Shown here: positions 59,035-64,000 of the stretch, piece by piece
Layout: each line of letters opens with the position of its first letter
Numbering within the stretch: the stretch's first letter is position 1
Origin: Urophycis tenuis
Taxonomy: Eukaryota > Chordata > Actinopteri > Gadiformes > Phycidae
NCBI GenBank assembly: GCA_036785325.1
Contig: JAXIVH010000041.1
Location: forward strand, 1,550,001 to 1,614,000
DNA: 64,000 bases
Reading direction: 5' to 3'
Translations under genes and position numbers: made by a program
Notes under the pieces: model-generated
The model's database searches: none
What the model was told of the DNA's origin: nothing
What the model saw: only the letters and a program-made list of their open reading frames with translations

Positions 59035-59227
59035 CGCGCGACTACAGAGATTGTGTAGGAAGTTGACCTTAGAGAAGACTCAATGGCTTACTTTCCTCAC
59101 CCAAAACAACAATTTCTTGGGGTAGTCTATTCTCGCCGTAGGTACTTCGGTAATGGGTTTTTTTGTGAAAAGTTTTCCGGATGAAATGCATGCTGGGTAA
59201 TTGTCTTCTTCCTCCAATATGTCAAGT

Positions 59228-60114
59228 GTAGGTTAAGGTTAGGGTAGATTTAGGGGTAGAGTTAGCAGTTAACCTTAACGTTAGGTTTGAAGTAAATGGG
59301 AGGGGTTGCGGTTAGGGTTAAGGTTAGGGCTGAGGTTAGGGTTAGGTATAAGGTTACGGTTTAGGGTTAAGGTTAGGGTTAAGGTTAGGGTTACGGTTAG
59401 GGCTAAGGTTAGGGCTAAGGTTAGAGTAAGGGTTAGGGTTAGCGTTACGGTTAGGGTAAGGTTAGGGTTAGGGTTAGAGGTTAGGGGTTAGGGTTAAGAT
59501 GAGGGCTGAGGTTAGGGTTAAGGTTAGGGCTGAGGTTAGGGTTAGGTTTAAGGTTAGGGATAAGGTTAGGGTTGGGGTTACGGCTGAGATTGGGGTTAAG
59601 GTTAGGGTTGAGGTTAGGGTTAGTGTTATGGATAAGGTTAGGTTAAGTGTTAGGGCCAAGGTTAGGGTTAAGGTTATGGTTAAGATTAGGGTTAGGGCTA
59701 GAATTAGGGTTAGGGCTAAGGTTAGGGTTAGGGTTATGGCTGAGGTTAGGGTTAAGGTTAGGTTTGAGGTTAGGGTTAAGGTTAGGGCCAAGGTTAGGGT
59801 TAGGGTTAAGGTTAGGGTTAGCGCTAAGGTTAGGGTTAGGGTTATGGCTGAGGCTAGGGTTAGGGCTAAAGTTAGGGCAAAGGTTAGAGTTAGGGTTAGC
59901 GTTAGAGTTAGGGTAGGGTTAGTGTTGGAGATTAGGGTAGGCTTAGGGTTAGAGTTAGAGTAGGGGTTAGGGTTAGAGTTAGAGTAGGGGTTAGGGTTAG
60001 TGTTAAGGCTAAGGTTAGGGGTTGAGGTTAGTGTTAAGATTAGGGCCAAGGTAAGGGTTAGTGTTAGGGTTGAGTTAGGGTTAGGGCTAAGGTTAGGCCT
60101 ATGGTTAGGGTTGG
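59228..60114 (+). repeat. Degenerate telomeric repeats of unit B3
   Basis: TTAGGG-variant hexamers with the same variant order as B2 and B4, so the variants were copied with the unit and were not generated anew by telomerase. Confidence 0.9.
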
Positions 60115-60773
60115 GTTCGTTAGAGTTATCTCGATGACCCCCCCCACCTCATCCAACGACTCGGTAGTTGAATAGGGGATCAAAGGCAGTTGCACTCGCC
60201 AATATCTAGTCATCCGCAGCTCTCTTTTCCCATATTACCAAGAATGAAGTAAAACGAAATGGTTATCTGTCTTGTTGTGATATAACCGCTGATTTGGAGA
60301 TATAGACTTGTTTTTCCTTTTCCCAAAGGTTTTCTTTGTTCCAAGATGAAGGTCAATCTAGTTTGATTGAAGGTACTTCCAATGCATTGGTATATTTACT
60401 TATTTGAATAAAGACGAGTCACAGCTGGAGTGAGACTTTTCTTTTCCATTTCTATTTTAGTATAAACGTGCTATCGAAATATTAGGACACGTCATCAGTA
60501 GTGGACCCTGGGATCATAGGGTGTTTCTGGCCATTGTCACTATACACCCTCACCCAAGGGAGGCCCCCCCGAGAGTGATCAATTCTCAAGGTGTGTCGTT
60601 TCCGAAATGGAATTGGTATTGGGTTTAAGCTTTTTTAGGAGTGATCATTTGTTGAGGTAACGTCGAGGTAAGTAAAGGTAAGTAAAACACTTTTTAGGAT
60701 ACATTGTTTTGGTTATGGAGAGGAGGGGGCACATACTTTCCCCCTGACCAGCACAAACCAGTTGTTAACACCG

Positions 60774-61100
60774 CTAGGTAGCCCTGGTTTGGCCAATCAG
60801 GGCCGGAGCTTGGTTCTTGTCCTCTGTTGGGTCCAGATGAACTAGCAGAAAACTGGGGTCACGAAGGACCGAGGCCAGCCGTGACAAAGCACTGCCTCCA
60901 CGGTCCCCCAATGCAGCTATCCTCAGCGATGGGTGTCCAGACCTAGGAAAGACCAAGACCAGCCCCGACCAGCGGTGCCTTCCCAGTCGGTCCCAGGGTA
61001 GGAAAGGCCAAGGCCAGCCGCGACTAAGCACTGCCTCCCTGGCCCCTCCAGGACCCCATGCGGAACAGCCTGTTAATAACAATTCCTGTGCCCCATACAC
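60774..61100 (-). other. Conserved GC-rich block with 108-codon frame (copy 6)
   Basis: Frame kept; the adjacent donor motif is lost by one substitution. Confidence 0.35.
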
Positions 61101-61294
61101 CGCGCGACTACAGAGATTGTGTAGGGAGTTGACCTTAGAGAAGACTCAATGGCTTACTTTCCTCACCCAAAACAACAATTTCTTGGGGTAGTCTATTCTC
61201 GCCGTAGGTACTTCGGTAATGGTTTTTTTTGTGAAAAGTTTTCCGGATGAAATGCATGCTGGGTAATTGTCTTCTTCCTCCAATATGTCAAGTG

Positions 61295-62237
61295 TAGGTT
61301 AAGGTTAGGGTAGATTTAGGGGTAGAGTTAGCAGTTAACCTTAACGTTAGGTTTGAAGTAAATGGGAGGGGTTGCGGTTAGGGTTAAGGTTAGGGCTGAG
61401 GTTAGGGTTAGGTATAAGGTTACGGTTTAGGGTTAAGGTTAGGGTTAAGGTTAGGGTTACGGTTAGGGCTAAGGTTAGGGCTAAGGTTAGAGTAAGGGTT
61501 AAGGTTAGCGTTACGGTTAGGGTAAGGTTAGGGTTAGGGTTAGAGGTTAGGGGTTAGGGGTTAGGGTTAAGATGAGGGCTGAGGTTAGGGTTAAGGTTAG
61601 GGGTTAGGGGTTAGGGTTAAGATGAGGGCTGAGGTTAGGGTTAAGGTTAGGGCTGAGGTTAGGGTTAGGTTTAAGGTTATGGATAAGGTTAGGGTTGGGG
61701 TTACGGCTGAGATTGGGGTTAAGGTTAGGGTTGAGGTTAGGGTTAGTGTTATGGATAAGGTTAGGTTAAGTGTTAGGGCCAAGGTTAGGGTTAAGGTTAT
61801 GGTTAAGATTAGGGTTAGGGCTAGAATTAGGGTTAGGGCTAAGGTTAGGGTTAGGGTTATGGCTGAGGTTAGGGTTAAGGTTAGATTTGAGGTTAGTGTT
61901 AAGGTTAGGGCCAAGGTTAGGGTTAGGGTTAAGGTTAGGGTTAGGGCTAAGGTTAGGGTTAGGGTTATGGCTGAGGCTAGGGTTAGGGCTAAAGTTAGGG
62001 CAAAGGTTAGAGTTAGGGTTAGCGTTAGAGTTAGGGTAGGGTTAGTGTTGGAGGTTAGGGTAGGCTTAGGGTTAGAGTTAGAGTAGGGGTTAGGGTTAGA
62101 GTTAGAGTAGGGGTTAGGGTTAGTGTTAAGGCTAAGGTTAGGGGTTGAGGTTAGTGTTAAGATTAGGGCCAAGGTAAGGGTTAGTGTTAGGGTTGAGTTA
62201 GGGTTAGGGCTAAGGTTAGGCCTATGGTTAGGGTTGG
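61295..62237 (+). repeat. Degenerate telomeric repeats of unit B4
   Basis: As in B3, with a local duplication near 61,570-61,640. Confidence 0.9.
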
Positions 62238-62897
62238 GTTCGTTAGAGTTATCTCGATGACCCCCCCCCACCTCATCCAACGACTCGGTAGTTGAATAGG
62301 GGATCAAAGGCAGTTGCACTCGCCAATATCTAGTCATCCGCAGCTCTCTTTTCCCATATTACCAAGAATGAAGTAAAACGAAATGGTTATCTGTCTTGTT
62401 GTGATATAACCGCTGATTTGGAGATATAGACTTGTTTTTCCTTTTCCCAAAGGTTTTCTTTGTTCCAAGATGGAGGTCAATCTAGTTTGATTGAAGGTAC
62501 TTCCAATGCATTGGTATATTTACTTATTTGAATAAAGACGAGTCACAGCTGGAGTGAGACTTTTCTTTTCCATTTCTATTTTAGTATAAACGTGCTATCG
62601 AAATATTAGGACACGTCATCAGTAGTGGACCCTGGGATCATAGGGTGTTTCTGGCCATTGTCACTATACACCCTCACCCAAGGGAGGCCCCCCCGAGAGT
62701 GATCAATTCTCAAGGTGTGTCGTTTCCGAAATGGAATTGGTATTGGGTTTAAGCTTTTTTAGGAGTGATCATTTGTTGAGGTAACGTCGAGGTAAGTAAA
62801 GGTAAGTAAAACACTTTTTAGGATACATTGTTTTGGTTATGGAGAGGAGGGGGCACATACTTACCCCCTGACCAGCACAAACCAGTTGTTAACACCG

Positions 62898-63224
62898 CTA
62901 GGTAGCCCTGGTTTGGCCAATCAGGGCCGGAGCTTGGTTCTTGTCCTCTGTTGGGTCCAGATGAACTAGCAGAAAACTGGGGTCACGAAGGACCGAGGCC
63001 AGCCGTGACAAAGCACTGCCTCCACGGTCCCCCAATGCAGCTATCCTCAGCGATGGGTGTCCAGACCTAGGAAAGACCAAGACCAGCCCCGACCAGCGGT
63101 GCCTTCCCAGTCGGTCCCAGGGTAGGAAAGGCCAAGGCCAGCCGCGACTAAGCACTGCCTCCCTGGCCCCTCCAGGACCCCATGCCGAACAGCCTGTTAA
63201 TAACAATTCCTGTGCCCCATACAC
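62898..63224 (-). other. Conserved GC-rich block with 108-codon frame (copy 7)
   Basis: Frame kept, residues as in copies 5 and 6. Confidence 0.35.
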
Positions 63225-63417
63225 CGCGCGACTACAGAGATTGTGTAGGAAGTTGACCTTAGAGAAGACTCAATGGCTTACTTTCCTCACCCAAAACAAC
63301 AATTTCTTGGGGTAGTCTATTCTCGCCGTAGGTACTTCGGTAATGGTTTTTTTTGTGAAAAGTTTTCCGGATGAAATGCATGCTGGGTAATTGTCTTCTT
63401 CCTCCAATATGTCAAGT

Positions 63418-64000
63418 GTAGGTTAAGGTTAGGGTAGATTTAGGGGTAGAGTTAGCAGTTAACCTTAACGTTAGGTTTGAAGTAAATGGGAGGGGTTGCG
63501 GTTAGGGTTAAGGTTAGGGCTGAGGTTAGGGTTAGGTATAAGGTTACGGTTTAGGGTTAAGGTTAGGGTTAAGGTTAGGGTTACGGTTGGGGCTAAGGTT
63601 AGGGTTAGCGTTACGGTTAGGGTAAGGTTAGGGTTAGGGTTAGAGGTTAGGGGTTAGGGGTTAGGGTTAAGATGAGGGCTGAGGTTAGGGTTAAGGTTAG
63701 GGCTGAGGTTAGGGTTAGGTTTAAGGTTAGGGATAAGGTTAGGGTTGGGGTTACGGCTGAGATTGGGGTTAAGGTTAGGGTTGAGGTTAGGGTTAGTGTT
63801 ATGGATAAGGTTAGGTTAAGTGTTAGGGCCAAGGTTAGGGTTAAGGTTATGGTTAAGATTAGGGTTAGGGCTAGAATTAGGGTTAGGGCTAAGGTTAGGG
63901 TTAGGGTTATGGCTGAGGTTAGGGTTAAGGTTAGGGCCAAGGTTAGGGCTAGGGTTAAGGTTAGGGTTAGGGCTAAGGTTAGGATTAGGGTTATGGCTGA
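63418..64000 (+). repeat. Degenerate telomeric repeats of unit B5
   Basis: G-strand on + up to the end of the window; the direction of the terminus is therefore taken to be to the right. Confidence 0.9.

Larger units (their letters stand above)
58049..60114. repeat. Subtelomeric unit B3
   Basis: 2,066-bp unit without the L2-like tail and without the extra AT-rich segment; the telomeric part (from about 59,228) runs straight into the next unit. The position where A3 breaks off into satellite (after CGCCAATATC) is continuous here at 58,139. Confidence 0.88.
60115..62237. repeat. Subtelomeric unit B4
   Basis: 2,123-bp unit, a sister of B3. Differs by a local duplication of about 50 bp in its telomeric part (AGATGAGGGCTGAGG repeated at about 61,570 and 61,620) and by a changed minus-strand donor sequence (ATACTTTCC near 60,733). 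Confidence 0.88.
62238..64000. repeat. Subtelomeric unit B5 (cut by window end)
   Basis: Same order as B3 and B4. The telomeric part starts at about 63,418 and is still running at 64,000. It lacks about 40 bp of hexamers near 63,590-63,610 and more near 63,930 relative to B4. Confidence 0.88.

Overview
The window looks like a chromosome end (subtelomere) of a vertebrate, most likely a teleost fish. The evidence is long runs of TTAGGG and its variants, a compact RTE-type LINE of a lineage I associate with fish genomes, LINE tails of the L2 type, and no bacterial-style gene organisation. Every telomere-like tract has the G-rich strand on +, so if this is one chromosome arm the terminus lies to the right. 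I see no intact conventional protein gene.

Layout. (1) 1-24,590 and 30,541-52,110 are satellite arrays built from two modules. One is a 214-bp tandem monomer with one AAGCTT site per copy. The other is a roughly 1-kb 'core' that interrupts a monomer at a fixed point. Thirteen cores are present, separated by whole numbers of monomers (about 9, 21, 27, 4, 10, 22, 10, 8, 20, 3 and 2). Each core has a (TG)n/(TA)n microsatellite and, on the minus strand, a 504-bp exon-like segment bounded by a good splice acceptor and a perfect GTAAGT donor. Its 3' part encodes a fragment resembling a multi-copy fish protein family. (2) The sixth core is interrupted at 20,858-24,238 by an almost full-length LINE with 12-bp target duplications, an endonuclease-reverse transcriptase reading frame broken by one TGA, and a 5' end that folds as an HDV-like self-cleaving ribozyme. 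(3) 24,591-25,376 (copy at 52,111-52,900) is a transition zone with a degenerate last monomer, three CCAAT boxes spaced 42-43 bp, a poly-C tract and a CTCF-like motif. (4) 25,377-25,744 (copy at 52,901-53,300) is an interstitial telomeric tract. (5) 25,745-30,540 and 53,301-64,000 are tandem subtelomeric units of about 1.9-2.8 kb. Each has a GC-rich block with a conserved 108-codon minus-strand frame and ends in several hundred bp of degenerate TTAGGG repeats.

The order satellite - promoter-like zone - telomeric tract - subtelomeric units occurs twice, head to tail, with a sharp junction at about 30,541. The array appears to have grown by duplication of whole blocks and by unequal exchange of 214-bp monomers. 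The LINE arrived late, since only one of thirteen cores carries it. A working hypothesis is that the CCAAT/CTCF-like zone upstream of the + strand TTAGGG tract is a TERRA-type promoter. Family names and consensus motifs are from memory; no database search was possible.
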